Assembly (NCBI RefSeq): GCF_007795095.1 | Contig: NZ_CP042218.1 | Coordinates: forward strand, 2,211,001 to 2,275,000 | Direction: 5' to 3' | DNA: 64,000 nt | From: Luteimonas granuli | GTDB taxonomy: Bacteria; Pseudomonadota; Gammaproteobacteria; Xanthomonadales; Xanthomonadaceae | Shown here: positions 10,338 through 20,364 of the stretch, in pieces | Numbering within the stretch: position 1 is the first letter of the stretch | How the letters are laid out: each line of letters starts with the position of its first letter | The notes under the pieces: model-generated | Told to the model about the DNA's origin: nothing | Database searches by the model: none | What the model saw: only the letters and a program-made list of their open reading frames with translations | Position numbers and translations under genes: made by a program

Positions 10338-12438
10338 GTCCGGCCCGGTCGAAGAACACGCGCCGCACGACGTCCCGCGCGGCGTCGGCGGAGAAGTGCC
10401 GGGCGACGTTGTCCAGGCCGTTCGCGGCGAGCCGCTCCCACAGCGCACGATCGCCGTAGGCACGGACCACGGCGTCGGCGAAGGCGTCGGCGGTGTCGGC
10501 CAGCAGCACGTCATGGCCGTCGACCAGATGCATGCCCTCGGCGGCGCAGCGGGTCGCGACCACCGGTTGGCCGTGCGCCATGCTCAGGTTGACCTTGCCC
10601 TTGACGCCGGCCCCGAAGCGCAGCGGTGCCAGCGCCAGCCGGCAGCCGTCCATGTACGGGCCGATGTCGGGCACGTAGCCGTGCAGGGTGACGCCGGGGG
10701 CCTTGGCCAGCGCCGCGATCTCCGGGGGCGGGTCGGCGCCGATGCAGTGGAAGCGGAGCGCAGGCAGCCGTTGGCGCACCAGCGGCAGCACCTCGGCCAC
10801 GAACCAGCGCACGGCGTCGACGTTGGGCGGGTGGCGGAAGCCGCCGACGAAGACCAGGTCGTGGCGCTCCTCGAAGGGCCGCCCCGGGCCGGCGACGCTG
10901 TGCAGGTTGGACAGCACCTCCACGCGCGCGCCCGGCGCGTCGGCCGCCAGTACCTCGCGCTCGGCGACGCTGACCACCAGGGTGGTGTCGGCGGCCGCGA
11001 CCACCGCCAGTTCACGGCGTCGCGTGCGCGCGGCGACGCGGGCCAGACGCGCGTCGCCTGTGACCTCGGCGGTGCGCGCCTCGCGCAGGTAGTGCAGGTC
11101 GATGCTGTCGAACACCAGGCGTGCGCCTGGCGCATGCCGGCGCAGCAGCGGCACGAAGACGCTGGCGACGTAGTGGCGGCAGACCATGGCCACGTCGAAG
11201 CGCGACCCGTGCGCAGCCAGCCAGGCCGGGATGCCGCCGAGGTGCGGCGCGCACCAGGTTTCGACGCCGAGCTGGCGCAGGGCCTCGGTGCAGGCGCCCT
11301 GGTCGCGGCCGTCGGCAGGCAGGAACACCACATGCGCGCCTTCCTCGCGCAGCAGGCGCATCAGGTTGACCAGCCGCAGCGAGCCTGAATCGCGGTCCGG
11401 CTGCGGCGTCAGCGCGTCGATCACCAGCACCTGGCGCCGACCGCGGTGCAGGTCGGCGGGGGTAGGCTCGCGGCGCGGCCCATGCGCCGCCAGCTCGGCG
11501 CGACGGTGTGCCAGGAACACCGCCTGGTTGCGCAGTTGCGCCGCCTTCGGGCCTCCGGAGGTGTCGGTGCCCGACGTCCCGCCTTCGTCGTGGACCACGC
11601 GCGCGGCGGGCTGGTACAGCACGCGACGGCCGGCGGCGCGCACGGCGAAGGCGAGGTCGGTGTCCTCGTAATAGGCCGGCGCATAGCGGCCATCGAAGCC
11701 GCCGACGGTCAGGAACAGGTCGCGGGGAATGGCCATCGCGGCGCCGCTGACGTAGTCGGCATCCCGGACATGGGCATGGCGCGGGTCGGCCGGATCGCCG
11801 AAGCGGCCGTGGTTCCAGGCGCTGCCGTCGGCGAAGACCACGCCGCCCGCCTCCTGCAGGCGGCCGTCCGGGTACAGCAGCTGCGCGCCCACCAGGCCCG
11901 CGTCGGGGTGGGTGTGGAAGGTCGCCAGCAGTGCGTCCAGCCAGCCCGGCTGCGGCACCGTGTCGTTGTTGAGGAACACGAGGAATCCGCCGCGCGCGAG
12001 CGCAGCACCGTCGTTGCAGGCGGCGATGAAGCCGCCGTTCGCGGCCCGGCGGTGATGGCGCAGGCCCTCGATCAGGGACAGCAGCTGCGGCGTGTCGTCG
12101 GTCGAGCCGTCGTCGACCACGATCACCTCGAACGGCGCCTCGGGCGGATGGTCGGCCAGCGCGCGCAGGCACGCCAGGGTGCGTGCGGACTGGCCGTAGA
12201 CCGGAATCACGATGCTCGCGCGCGGCCGGTCGCTGGAGGCCAGCGCGAAGGGCGCGAACGGCGCCGCGGCCGGCAGGTACAGCGCCTCGCGCAGCGCGCG
12301 TGGCGGGGGCATCAGCTGTGCCCTCGCGCGCCGCCAGCTGGCGCGCAGGCCGCGGGTGCGCACACTGAGCAGGCCGCGGTGGAAGAAGCCTGCGGCGCGT
12401 GCAAGCAGGAAGCGCGCGTCGGCGAGCGTGTAGGGCAT
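10324..12438 (-). CDS. Two-domain glycosyltransferase (GT2 fused to GT4)
   Basis: A 704-residue cytoplasmic enzyme. Residues about 73-300 form a GT-A/GT2 domain with VIVVDDGSTD, a DxD-like site in FLNNDTVPQPG, and YYEDTDLAF. Residues about 340-700 form a GT-B/GT4 domain with LVFVGGFRHPPNVDAV and the nucleotide-sugar end LRFGAGVKGK. Fusions of this type build rhamnan, O-antigen or exopolysaccharide chains, but the sugar and acceptor cannot be told from sequence. No other polysaccharide gene lies within the window, so it is a stand-alone gene between the convergent TPR gene and divergent mrcB. Its start region shares 186 bases with mrcB. Confidence 0.88.
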   Translation of the reverse strand: MPYTLADARFLLARAAGFFHRGLLSVRTRGLRASWRRARAQLMPPPRALREALYLPAAAPFAPFALASSDRPRASIVIPVYGQSARTLACLRALADHPPEAPFEVIVVDDGSTDDTPQLLSLIEGLRHHRRAANGGFIAACNDGAALARGGFLVFLNNDTVPQPGWLDALLATFHTHPDAGLVGAQLLYPDGRLQEAGGVVFADGSAWNHGRFGDPADPRHAHVRDADYVSGAAMAIPRDLFLTVGGFDGRYAPAYYEDTDLAFAVRAAGRRVLYQPAARVVHDEGGTSGTDTSGGPKAAQLRNQAVFLAHRRAELAAHGPRREPTPADLHRGRRQVLVIDALTPQPDRDSGSLRLVNLMRLLREEGAHVVFLPADGRDQGACTEALRQLGVETWCAPHLGGIPAWLAAHGSRFDVAMVCRHYVASVFVPLLRRHAPGARLVFDSIDLHYLREARTAEVTGDARLARVAARTRRRELAVVAAADTTLVVSVAEREVLAADAPGARVEVLSNLHSVAGPGRPFEERHDLVFVGGFRHPPNVDAVRWFVAEVLPLVRQRLPALRFHCIGADPPPEIAALAKAPGVTLHGYVPDIGPYMDGCRLALAPLRFGAGVKGKVNLSMAHGQPVVATRCAAEGMHLVDGHDVLLADTADAFADAVVRAYGDRALWERLAANGLDNVARHFSADAARDVVRRVFFDRAGLTRA

Positions 12439-12624
12439 CCGGCGACAACTCCGGCTGAAGGATGGACGTGGGCGGTCGGGGCGGCGACGGGCGCTGGGCT
12501 AGACTCGGCACGGAAGGGCGCATTCTCGCATTCCGGCGCCGCATCGCGGCCGGAACGGCCACCGATGGCCGCCGAGGGAGCGTCCACTTCCCCCATTCCC
12601 GCAGAACTTCCAGCCCGAGATCAG
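12439..12624. other. Intergenic region between glycosyltransferase and mrcB
   Basis: This 186-base divergent gap must carry both promoters. A TAGACT sequence at 12500-12505 on the plus strand resembles a -10 box, without a recognisable -35. A short inverted repeat (CGGCCA/TGGCCG) lies at about 12555-12572. An in-frame ATG at 12565 could start mrcB 20 codons earlier. Nothing else is visible. Confidence 0.4.
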
Positions 12625-15010
12625 ATGGCACGCATCGAATACGACGAAGACGACCACGACGACCGTCCGCGTCTCGACTGGCGCCGCACATTGTTGACGT
12701 GGACGCTCGCGGCGATCGGCCTCGCCCTCGGCTTCCTCGTGCCCTATGTGCTGTACCTGGACCAGCAGGTCGCCGAGCGCTTCGGCCAGCTGCAGTGGCA
12801 GGAGCCGACCCGGGTCTACGCCCGGCCGCTGGTGCTGTCCGCGGGCACGGCGATGGATGCGAAGACGCTCGAGCTCGAGCTCGCCGCCGCCGGCTATCGC
12901 AAGGGGGCGGGCGACCGGCCGGGGACCTGGTCCGCCGCCGACGGGCGCTGGACCATCGCCAGTCGCGGATTCACCGACGTCGATGGCGCGGTGGCGCCGA
13001 GCCGGGTCGAGGTGCGCATCGCCCGGGGCGAGGTGGCGCGGATCCGCGATCTGGCCGGCCGCCGTGACGCCGAGGCAGTGCGCCTCGATCCGGCGCGCAT
13101 CGCCACCCTCTACGGCAAGCAGCAGGTCGAACGTCGCCTCATGCGCCTGGAGGACGTACCGCAGCAGTTCACCGACACCCTGCAGGCGGTCGAGGACCGT
13201 GACTTCGCCCAGCATCGCGGCATCGACCTGCGGGGCATCCTGCGCGCGGCCTGGATCAACCTGAAGGCCGGCGAGGCCAGGCAGGGGGCGAGCACCCTCA
13301 CCCAGCAGCTCGCGCGCAGCGGCCTGCTCGGCATCGGCCGGGAACAGACCTGGAGCCGCAAGTTCAACGAGGTCCTGTACGCGCTGATCATCGAGGCGCG
13401 CCACGACAAGGGCCGGATCCTCGAGGCCTACCTCAACCAGGTCTACCTGGGGCAGCGAGGCAACCAGGCCATCCGTGGCGCGGCCGCGGGCGCCGAGTAC
13501 TGGTTCGGGCGCCGGATCGACGACCTTGCGACCGAGCACGTGGCGCTGCTGGTCGGCATCATCCGCGGCCCGTCGTACTACGACCCGCGGCGGTATCCGG
13601 AGCGGGCGCGGGCGCGCCGCGACTTCGTGCTCGGCGAAATGCTCGAGACCGGGCTGATCGACCGGGTCGAGCACGACCGCGCCGTGGCCGCTCCGCTCGG
13701 CGTGACCACGGCTCCGGGCAGTATCGCCGCCAACCGTTTCCCGGCCTACGTCGACGTCGTCCGTCGCCATCTCGCCGCCGACTATTCCGCCGACGAATTG
13801 CAGGGCGCCGGCCTGACGGTGATGACCGGCATGTCGCCGTCGGCCCAGGCCTACGCCGAAGCCGCGGTCACCGGCACGCTCAAGGCCCTGGCGGCCAAGG
13901 GCCGGCCCGCGCTCGAGGCCGGCGTCGTGGTCACCGACGTCCACGGGGGCGGCGTGCTCGCCGTGGTCGGCGGCCGCGACGTCGCGACGCCCGGCTTCAA
14001 CCGGGCCATCGAAGCGCAGCGGCCGGTGGGCTCGCTGCTCAAGCCCTTCGTCTACCTGCTGGCGCTGGCGCTGCCCGACCGCTGGTCGCTGGCCGCCTGG
14101 GTGGACGATTCGCCGGTGGCGGTCACGTTGCAGAACGGCAAACGCTGGACCCCGGGCAACTCGGACGGCAAGAGCCACGGCAGCGTGCGCCTGATCGATG
14201 CCCTGGCGCATTCCTACAACCAGGCCACGGTGCGCGTGGGCATGGCGGTGCGCCCCGAGCGCCTGGCCCATCTGCTGCGCCAGCTGGCCGGCATCGAGGC
14301 CGCTCCCAACCCTGCGCTCATCCTGGGTTCGGTGGACCAGAGCCCGTATGCGATGGCCCAGCTGTACCAGTTCCTCGCCTCCGACGGCGAGATCCAGCCG
14401 CTGTACGCGGTCCGCGGGGTGCTCGATCCCGATGGTCGCCTGCTCAAGCGCTACGACAAGGCGCCGCCGCAGCCGGACGAAGGCGACCGCACGGCGGCGC
14501 GGCTGGTGACCGTCGCCCTGCAGCAGGCGGTGGCCTCGGGCACCGGGCGGCGCCTGGTCAACGACGGCCTCGGGCGCCTCGACGCCGCCGGCAAGACCGG
14601 TACCAGCAACGATGGGCGCGACAGCTGGTTCGCGGGCTGGACCGGCGACCACCTGGCGGTGGTCTGGGTCGGCAACGACCAGAACGAGCAGACCGGGCTG
14701 TACGGGGCGACTGGAGCGATGCGGGTGTGGTCGGCGATGTTCTCGCGACTGCCGAGTGCCGCGCTGAAAGTGGGGGGGGCAGGGTCTGGACTGGAACTGG
14801 GTGGTGGACGCGCACAGCACCGACGCCGACTGCGAAGGTGCGCGGCGCTTCGCCTTCGCCACGGGCCATGCACCGCCCTGGCAGCCCTGCGTGCCCGAGA
14901 TCTTCGAGGAGCCGTCCCGCAGCTGGCGCGACTGGTTCGGACTCGGCCGCGAAGGCGATCCCGCCGGCGACCCTTCCAGCGTTCCACAGGCATCCGGACC
15001 GACCCCATGA
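12625..15010 (+). CDS. mrcB: Penicillin-binding protein 1B, bifunctional peptidoglycan synthase (frameshifted near C-terminus)
   Basis: Inner-membrane class A PBP that polymerises and cross-links peptidoglycan. A transmembrane helix lies at about residues 24-48. The glycosyltransferase domain shows EDRDFAQHRG, GASTLTQQLARS and LEAYLNQVYLGQ; the transpeptidase domain shows SLLK, SYN and KTGTSNDGRD. The frame holds to the G8 run at 14772-14779. With seven Gs it would continue in the +1 frame to a TGA at 15008-15010 that overlaps the next ATG. As given, the protein loses its last about 75 residues (Cys-containing tail ending SSVPQASGPTP) and runs on out of frame to 15165. All catalytic motifs lie before the shift. 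A sequencing error is likely; slippage is possible. Confidence 0.9.
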
Positions 15011-15553
15011 ATCCGCACTCTTCCGTGACCGCCCGCGGGCCGCGCGTGCTGTCCTCCGCCTTCCCTGCTGCTGGCGCTGGCCGCCTGTGCCTCGGCGCCG
15101 CCCGCGCCGAGGGTGCAGACGCTGACCTCGGCCACGCCAGCGCAGATGGTGGTCTATATCCATGAGGCCGCGGGCGACGGTGCCGGCGAACTCGAGGTGC
15201 AGCCGCTGCGCGATCCAGGCGTGGAGGATCTGCGCCAGCGCGCCGAGCGCCTGCAGCGCCAGGGCCACCATCGCGATGCCGCCGAGGCGCTCGACCACGC
15301 CCTGGCCCTGGTGCCGGGCGATCCCGCCCTGCTGCAGGAACGCGCCGAAGCCGCACTGCTGCTGTCCGACTTCACCCGTGCCGGCGAGCTCGCGGTGCAG
15401 GCGCATGCGATCGGCCCGGGCGTGGGGCCGCTCTGCCGCCGGCACTGGGCCACGATCGAGCAGGTGCGACTGGTGCAGGGCGACGCCGAGGGTGCAGCCA
15501 GCGCGAAGGCGGCGATCGCCGCCTGCCGGGTGGCCCGCCCGCCGCGCTGGTGA
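15007..15553 (+). CDS. Small TPR lipoprotein (frameshifted in signal peptide)
   Basis: The ATG overlaps the mrcB stop (ATGA), as in an operon. After about 18 codons (MNPHSSVTARGPRVLSSA) the frame must shift by one base near 15058-15063 to read SLLLALAACAS, a good lipobox with acylated Cys, and then a Pro/Ala linker and one or two TPR helices (HRDAAEALDHALALVPGDPALLQ). In that second frame no ATG, GTG or TTG precedes the lipobox, which supports one extra base (for example a T at 15061-15062) rather than a different start. It probably sits in the outer membrane. The gene pair with mrcB hints at a regulator of PBP1B, comparable in position but not sequence to LpoB; that is inference. It overlaps yoaA through GTGA. 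Confidence 0.75.
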
Positions 15554-17578
15554 GCGGCGTGGAAGTCATCGCCACCGCCGGTATCGACACCGCGCCGGAG
15601 GAGTCCGCGCTGGTCCGCGACAGTCGCGATGCCCTGTCCACCGATGGCCGGCTGGCCGCCGTGCTGCCCGGCTTCCATCCGCGCCGAGCGCAGCAGGACC
15701 TCGCCGCGGCGGTGGCCGCGGCCTTCGAGGATCGGGCCGTGCTGCTGGCCGAGGCCGGCACCGGCACCGGCAAGACCTTCGCCTACCTGGTGCCGGCGCT
15801 GCTGTCGGGACGCAGGACCATCATCTCCACCGGCACCCGCGCGCTGCAGGACCAGCTCTATCACCGCGACCTGCCGCGGGTCCGCGACGCCCTCGGCACC
15901 GGCCTGCGCGCCGCCCTGCTCAAGGGTCGCGCCAACTACCTCTGCCGCCAGCGCCTGGAGCGCACCCGCGGCGAGAACCGTTTCCAGAGTCCGGCGCAGG
16001 CGGCCGACTTCCAGCGCATCGCCGCCTGGAGCGCGCGCACGCGCATGGGCGACCTGGCCGAGATGGAGTCGCTGCCCGAGGACTCGCCGCTGCTGCCACT
16101 GGTCACCTCGACCGCCGACAACTGCCTGGGCAGCGAATGCCCGTTCTGGGGCGAGTGCTTCGTGGTCCAGGCCAGGCAGCGCGCCCAGGAGGCCGACATC
16201 GTGGTGGTCAACCATCACCTGCTGCTGGCCGATCTCGCGCTGAAGCAGGAGGGCTTCGGCGAGATCCTGCCCGGCGCCGAGGCCTTCGTGGTCGACGAGG
16301 CGCACCAGCTGCCGGAGCTCGCGGCGCAGTTCTTCGGCGAGGGCCTGTCGGCGCGGCCGCTGGTGGAGCTGGCGCGCGACGCCGTCGCCGAATGCCGTGG
16401 TGTGGACGGGGCGCTGGCCGCGCTTCAGGAGCCGGCGCGGGCCCTGGAACAGGCCACGCGCCTGCTGCGCGCGGCGATGGACGTGCTGCCGGCGCGCGGG
16501 ACGCGGCCGCAGCTGCTCACGGTGCCTGAGGCGGTCGAGGCGCTGGAGGCGCTCGATTCCGCGCTGATGGCGCTGACCGACGCGCTGGCGCCGCTGGCCG
16601 ACGCCGCCCCGGGGCTGGAGGCCTGCCAGCTGCGTGCCCGCGACCATCGAGACCGGCTGGCGCGCTGGCGCGACCTGGACGATGGCGGACACGACGACGA
16701 GTCTGCAGGCCAATCCGGGCCGGCCGTTGTGCCCTCCAGCGACGACGACGTGCGCTGGTACGAGCTTTCGCCGCGCGGCTTCCGCCTGCAGCGCACGCCG
16801 CTGGACGTCTCCGGCCCGCTGCGCGCCCACCGCGAGCGTTCGCGCGCGGCCTGGGTGTTCACCTCGGCGACGCTGGCGGTCGAGGGCCGCTTCTGAGCAC
16901 CTGTCACGCCGCCTGGGCCTGGACGAGCCGCGCACGCTGCTGGTCCCAAGCCCGTTCGACTGGGCCAGCCAGGCGCTGTGCTACCTGCCGCCAGGCCTGC
17001 CCGAACCGTCCTCGCGCGACTACACCGCTGCGATCACCGAGGCCGTGCGCCCGGTGCTGGAAGCCTCGGGCGGGCGCGCCTTCCTGCTGTTCGCATCCCA
17101 CCGTGCACTGCGCGAGGCGGCAGAGGCCCTGCGCGGGGGGCCGTGGCCGCTGTTCGTCCAGGGCGAGGCGCCCCGGCACCTGCTGCTGCAGCGTTTCCGC
17201 GAGTCCGGCAACGGTGTGCTGCTTGGCGCCGCCAGCTTCCGCGAGGGCGTGGACGTCGCCGGCGGCGCGTTGAGCGTGGTCGTGATCGACAAGCTGCCGT
17301 TCGCGGCGCCGGACGACCCCGTGTTCGAAGCCCGGTTGGAGGCGATCCGGCGCTCCGGGGGCAATCCCTTCCGGGACGAGCAGGTGCCGCAGGCGGTGAT
17401 CGCGCTCAAACAGGGCGTGGGTCGCCTGATCCGCACCGAGACCGACCGCGGCGTGCTGGTGCTCTGCGATCCGCGGCTGCTCGGCAAGGGCTACGGAAAG
17501 CGCTTCCTCGACTCGCTGCCGCCGCTGCCGCGCACCCGGGACGCCGCCGACGCGGCGGCGTTCTTCGCCGCAGGCTGA
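15550..17578 (+). CDS. yoaA: DinG/YoaA-family ATP-dependent DNA helicase (frameshifted)
   Basis: XPD-like 5'-3' helicase with an iron-sulfur cluster. The GTG start overlaps the preceding stop. Walker A is EAGTGTGKT at about residue 70, four Cys (YLCRQ; NCLGSECPFWGEC) form the Fe-S site, the Walker B box is VVDEAHQL, and the final helicase motif is KQGVGRLIRTETDRG near the C-terminus. The frame stops at TGA 16894-16896 just after VFTSATLAVEGRF. Removing one base, T16894, restores FEHLSRRLGLDEP and a continuous protein of about 675 residues ending at 17578. The break lies between the two RecA lobes, so the sequence as given would encode a dead enzyme. YoaA in E. coli works with DNA polymerase III chi. 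Confidence 0.9.
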
Positions 17579-17629
17579 GCCGTCGGCCGGCAGGCGTTAC
17601 CCTGTCGCCCCCTCCGACCCGTGCCCCAC

Positions 17630-18340
17630 ATGCGCCTGCTCGCCATCGAGACCTCCACCGAAGCCTGCTCCGTCGCCGTGCTGGTCGACGGTGCGCTCAG
17701 CGAGCGCTTCGAGGTCGCGCCCCGGCGGCATGCGGAGCTGGTGCTGCCCTGGGCCGAGGCGCTGCTGTCCGAAGCGGGGCTGCGCCGCGCCGACCTGGAT
17801 GCGATCGCCGTCACTCGGGGCCCCGGCGCGTTCACCGGCGTGCGCCTGGGCATCTCCATCGCCCAGGGGATCGCGCTCGCGCTCGACCGCCCCCTGCTGC
17901 CGGTATCGACGCTGGCGGTGCTGGCGATGGGCGGGCTGCGCGGCGCGCCCGCGGGCGAGTTCGTGCTTGCCGCGATCGACGCGCGCATGGGCGAGGTGTA
18001 TGCCGGTGCCTTTGCCCGTGATGGCGAAGCGCTGCGTGCGGTGGCACCGGAAGCGGTGGCGGCCCCTGACGCAGTCGCGCTGCCGCACACCGGATCCTGG
18101 CTGGGCGTGGGTACCGGCTTCGCCGCCGAGGACGGGGCGCTCGTCCGCCGCTTCGGCGACCGCCTGGCGACGGTCGACGCCGCGGCACTGCCGCGCGCCG
18201 CGGACCTCGCGCGCCTGGCCGCGCGGTCGCTGGCCGAAGGCGGCGGAATGGCCCCCGAGCGGGTCGAGCCGGCGTATCTGCGCGACCACGTCGCGCTCAC
18301 CCTGGCCGAGCAGGCGGCGGCGCGCGAGCGCCGCGGCTGA
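17630..18340 (+). CDS. tsaB: tRNA threonylcarbamoyladenosine biosynthesis protein TsaB
   Basis: Partner of TsaD and TsaE in making t6A37 on ANN-decoding tRNAs. The N-terminal ASKHA fold starts RLLAIETSTEACSVAVL, followed by HAELVLP and the conserved TRGPGAFTGVRLGISIAQGIA segment; the sequence ends at about 236 residues, normal for TsaB. I chose the ATG at 17630; a GTG three codons upstream is possible. TsaB is a TsaD paralogue without metal-binding residues, so it is not itself catalytic. It lies 51 bases after yoaA, an arrangement I recall from other gammaproteobacteria, and faces the TonB-like gene with only 3 bases between stops. Confidence 0.94.
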   Translation: MRLLAIETSTEACSVAVLVDGALSERFEVAPRRHAELVLPWAEALLSEAGLRRADLDAIAVTRGPGAFTGVRLGISIAQGIALALDRPLLPVSTLAVLAMGGLRGAPAGEFVLAAIDARMGEVYAGAFARDGEALRAVAPEAVAAPDAVALPHTGSWLGVGTGFAAEDGALVRRFGDRLATVDAAALPRAADLARLAARSLAEGGGMAPERVEPAYLRDHVALTLAEQAAARERRG

Positions 18341-18343
18341 GCC

Positions 18344-19216
18344 TCAGTCGTCCACCAGCGCACCGCCCGGGAGGAAGTTCCAGGTGCGGGTGACGTGGAG
18401 GACGTCGATCGACTCCTCGGTCTGCGGCAGCGGCGGATAGGGTTCGGCCAGGCGGGCGATGCGCAACGCGGCGTCGTCGAGCAGCCGGATGCCGCTGGAC
18501 TGGATCACCTCCGCCTGCTCGACCGAGCCGTCGCGGCGGATCGCGACGCTGATCACCAGGGTGCCGGCGAGCTGTCTCCGCCGCGCTTCATCGGGATAGT
18601 TCAGGTTGCCGACGCGCTCGACCCGGTCCACCCAGGCGCGCAGATAGGTCGCGTAGGCCCATTCCCGGGTCGAAGCGGAGACGAACTTGCGCTTGGGCCG
18701 CCTGGCATAGCGTTCGGACTGGAGATGGATCTCGGCCGCCAGGCGCGCCATGGCGAGGTCGCGGTCGATCTTCTCGGGGCCGGCCGGCAGCAGCTGTTCG
18801 TCGACCTGAGGCCGCGCTTCGGGCGCGGGGACCGTGTCTTCGCCGCGGCGGCTGGCGATGACGCGCGCCTCGGGCGGTGGCGCCACGTCCGGCGACTGCG
18901 CGCGCGCGGCGCGCTGCGCGACGCCGGCGTCCTCGTGCGGCAGCTGGCCGGCCTGGGCGTCCCGCGGCCGCCGGCTGGCCTCGTCCTCGCCGCCGCCCTG
19001 GTTGCTGGCCTGGGCGAGGAAGTCGGCCTGGGCCCGGGTCAGCGGGCTGGTGGTGCGGGTCAGGATGACGTCGAGGGTGGGCAGCACCGGCGCCGCATCC
19101 TCGAGCGCGAAGCCGACGCCCAGCACCAGCATGCCGTGCACCAGCAGCGACAGCACCAGGGTCGCGCCGAGGCGGTCGCGCTCGCCGATGCCCTCCGGCG
19201 CCGCCGTCGTCCTCAC
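18344..19216 (-). CDS. TonB-like energy transducer
   Basis: Protein of about 290 residues anchored in the inner membrane by one helix near residues 18-38 (TLVLSLLVHGMLVLGVGFAL). A long periplasmic linker rich in Pro, Glu, Arg and Gln follows, then a TonB C-terminal domain with YPDEARRRQLAGTLVISVAI and SSGIRLLDDAALRIARLA. TonB proteins pass proton-motive force to outer-membrane receptors; no ExbBD genes are adjacent, so the partner system is elsewhere. The GTG at 19216 lies 25 bases after the gshB stop and keeps only a short cytoplasmic segment; an ATG at 19279 would overlap gshB by 36 bases. It appears to be the second gene of a gshB transcript. Confidence 0.85.
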   Translation of the reverse strand: MRTTAAPEGIGERDRLGATLVLSLLVHGMLVLGVGFALEDAAPVLPTLDVILTRTTSPLTRAQADFLAQASNQGGGEDEASRRPRDAQAGQLPHEDAGVAQRAARAQSPDVAPPPEARVIASRRGEDTVPAPEARPQVDEQLLPAGPEKIDRDLAMARLAAEIHLQSERYARRPKRKFVSASTREWAYATYLRAWVDRVERVGNLNYPDEARRRQLAGTLVISVAIRRDGSVEQAEVIQSSGIRLLDDAALRIARLAEPYPPLPQTEESIDVLHVTRTWNFLPGGALVDD

Positions 19217-19241
19217 GGCCTCCGACCGTCCGCGTCCTGCA

Positions 19242-20201
19242 TCAGGCGTCGGTACGCGGAGCGCCGCGCTCGATGGCATCGAACAGCATGCCGGCGATGT
19301 TGAGGCCGAATTCGGCGTCGAGCTCGCGGATGCAGGTCGGGCTGGTGACGTTGACCTCGGTGAGCCAGTCGCCGATCACATCGAGGCCGACGAAGCGCAT
19401 GCCGCGCCGGACCATCTCCGGGCCCACCTGCGCGGCGATCCAGCGGTCGCGCTCGCTCAGCGGGCGCCCCTCGCCGCGGCCGCCGGCGGCGAGGTTGCCG
19501 CGGAACTCGTCGCCCTGCGGGATCCGCGCGAGGGAGTAGTCCACCGGCACGCCGTCGATCAGCAGGATGCGCTTGTCGCCCTCGGAAATCTCCGGCAGCC
19601 AGCGCTGGGCCATGGCCAGCTGGCGGCCGCTGGCGGTCAGGGTTTCCAGGATCACGTTGAGATTGGGGTCGCCTGCGGTGGCGCGGAAGATCGAGCGCCC
19701 GCCCATTCCGTCGAGCGGCTTGAGCACTGCCTGGCCGTGCTCGGCCACGAAGGCCTTCAGCGCCGCGGCCCGGCGGCTGACCAGGGTCGGCGGACAGCAC
19801 TGCGGGAACAGCAGCGCGGCGAGCTTCTCGTTCAGGTCGCGCAGCCCGCGCGGGTCGTTGACCACGTTGGCCCCGGCCAGGCGCGCGATGTCGAGGATGT
19901 GGGTGTCGTTGATGTAGTCGGCGTCGACCGGCGGATCGGTGCGCATCAGGACCACGTCGCCGGCGCCGAATTCGCGCTGCGAGGCCGTTCCCAGCTCGAA
20001 CCAGCCGGAAGGATCGTCGCGGACCGTGAGCGGCGCCGCCAGCGCACCGGCCCGCCCGGCATCCAGCGACAGTCCCCCGGGCATGACGTAGTGCAGGCGG
20101 TGTCCGCGCCGCTGCGCCTCGAGCAGCATGGCGAAGGTGGAATCCTTGGCGATCCTGATCGACCCGATCGGGTCCATCACCACAACGACATCGAGAGGCA
20201 T
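19242..20201 (-). CDS. gshB: Glutathione synthetase
   Basis: ATP-grasp enzyme joining glycine to gamma-glutamylcysteine, the last step of glutathione synthesis, in the cytoplasm. The 319-residue protein has the usual N-terminus (VVVVMDPIGSIRIAKDSTFAML), MRTDPPVD, the ATP-grasp loop LKPLDGMGGRSIFR, LIDGVPVDYSLARIP and the C-terminal EVNVTSPTCIRE. Length matches E. coli GshB. An ATG three codons upstream (20210) is an alternative start. The gene is divergent from pilG across a 179-base gap and is followed by the TonB-like gene. Confidence 0.96.
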   Translation of the reverse strand: MPLDVVVVMDPIGSIRIAKDSTFAMLLEAQRRGHRLHYVMPGGLSLDAGRAGALAAPLTVRDDPSGWFELGTASQREFGAGDVVLMRTDPPVDADYINDTHILDIARLAGANVVNDPRGLRDLNEKLAALLFPQCCPPTLVSRRAAALKAFVAEHGQAVLKPLDGMGGRSIFRATAGDPNLNVILETLTASGRQLAMAQRWLPEISEGDKRILLIDGVPVDYSLARIPQGDEFRGNLAAGGRGEGRPLSERDRWIAAQVGPEMVRRGMRFVGLDVIGDWLTEVNVTSPTCIRELDAEFGLNIAGMLFDAIERGAPRTDA

Positions 20202-20300
20202 GGGGGCCATCCGCCGCAACCAGCGGCAAATGTTATCAGCTGGGGGACGGATGGCTGCCGGCGGGATTCCGACGCCCGGCGCAGTCCGGGCACGCCAAGC

Positions 20301-20329
20301 TTGACAGTGCAGCACCGTGCTGGAAGATT
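20301..20329 (+). promoter_or_regulatory. Sigma70-like promoter of the pil-chp operon
   Basis: TTGACA (20301-20306), a 17-base spacer and AAGATT (20324-20329) form the best consensus promoter in the window. Transcription would begin near 20336, leaving a leader of about 45 bases before the pilG ATG. The perfect -35 stands out in such GC-rich DNA. Confidence 0.65.
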
Positions 20330-20340
20330 GGCCGCTCGCA

Positions 20341-20364
20341 ATGGCCCCGGCAATCGGGGGCCAT
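20341..20364 (+). repeat. Inverted repeat in the pilG leader
   Basis: ATGGCCCCG and CGGGGGCCAT flank a short centre, giving arms that pair with one bulged G. In the predicted leader RNA it would form a hairpin ending about 16 bases before the pilG start, just upstream of the GGGGAGA ribosome-binding site. Its role in translation control or transcript stability is unproven. Confidence 0.45.

Noticed and set aside
11446..12624. Upstream extension of the mrcB frame by 393 codons
   Set aside because: It lies antisense to the glycosyltransferase gene; the ATG at 12625 gives a normal PBP1B N-terminus with its membrane anchor.
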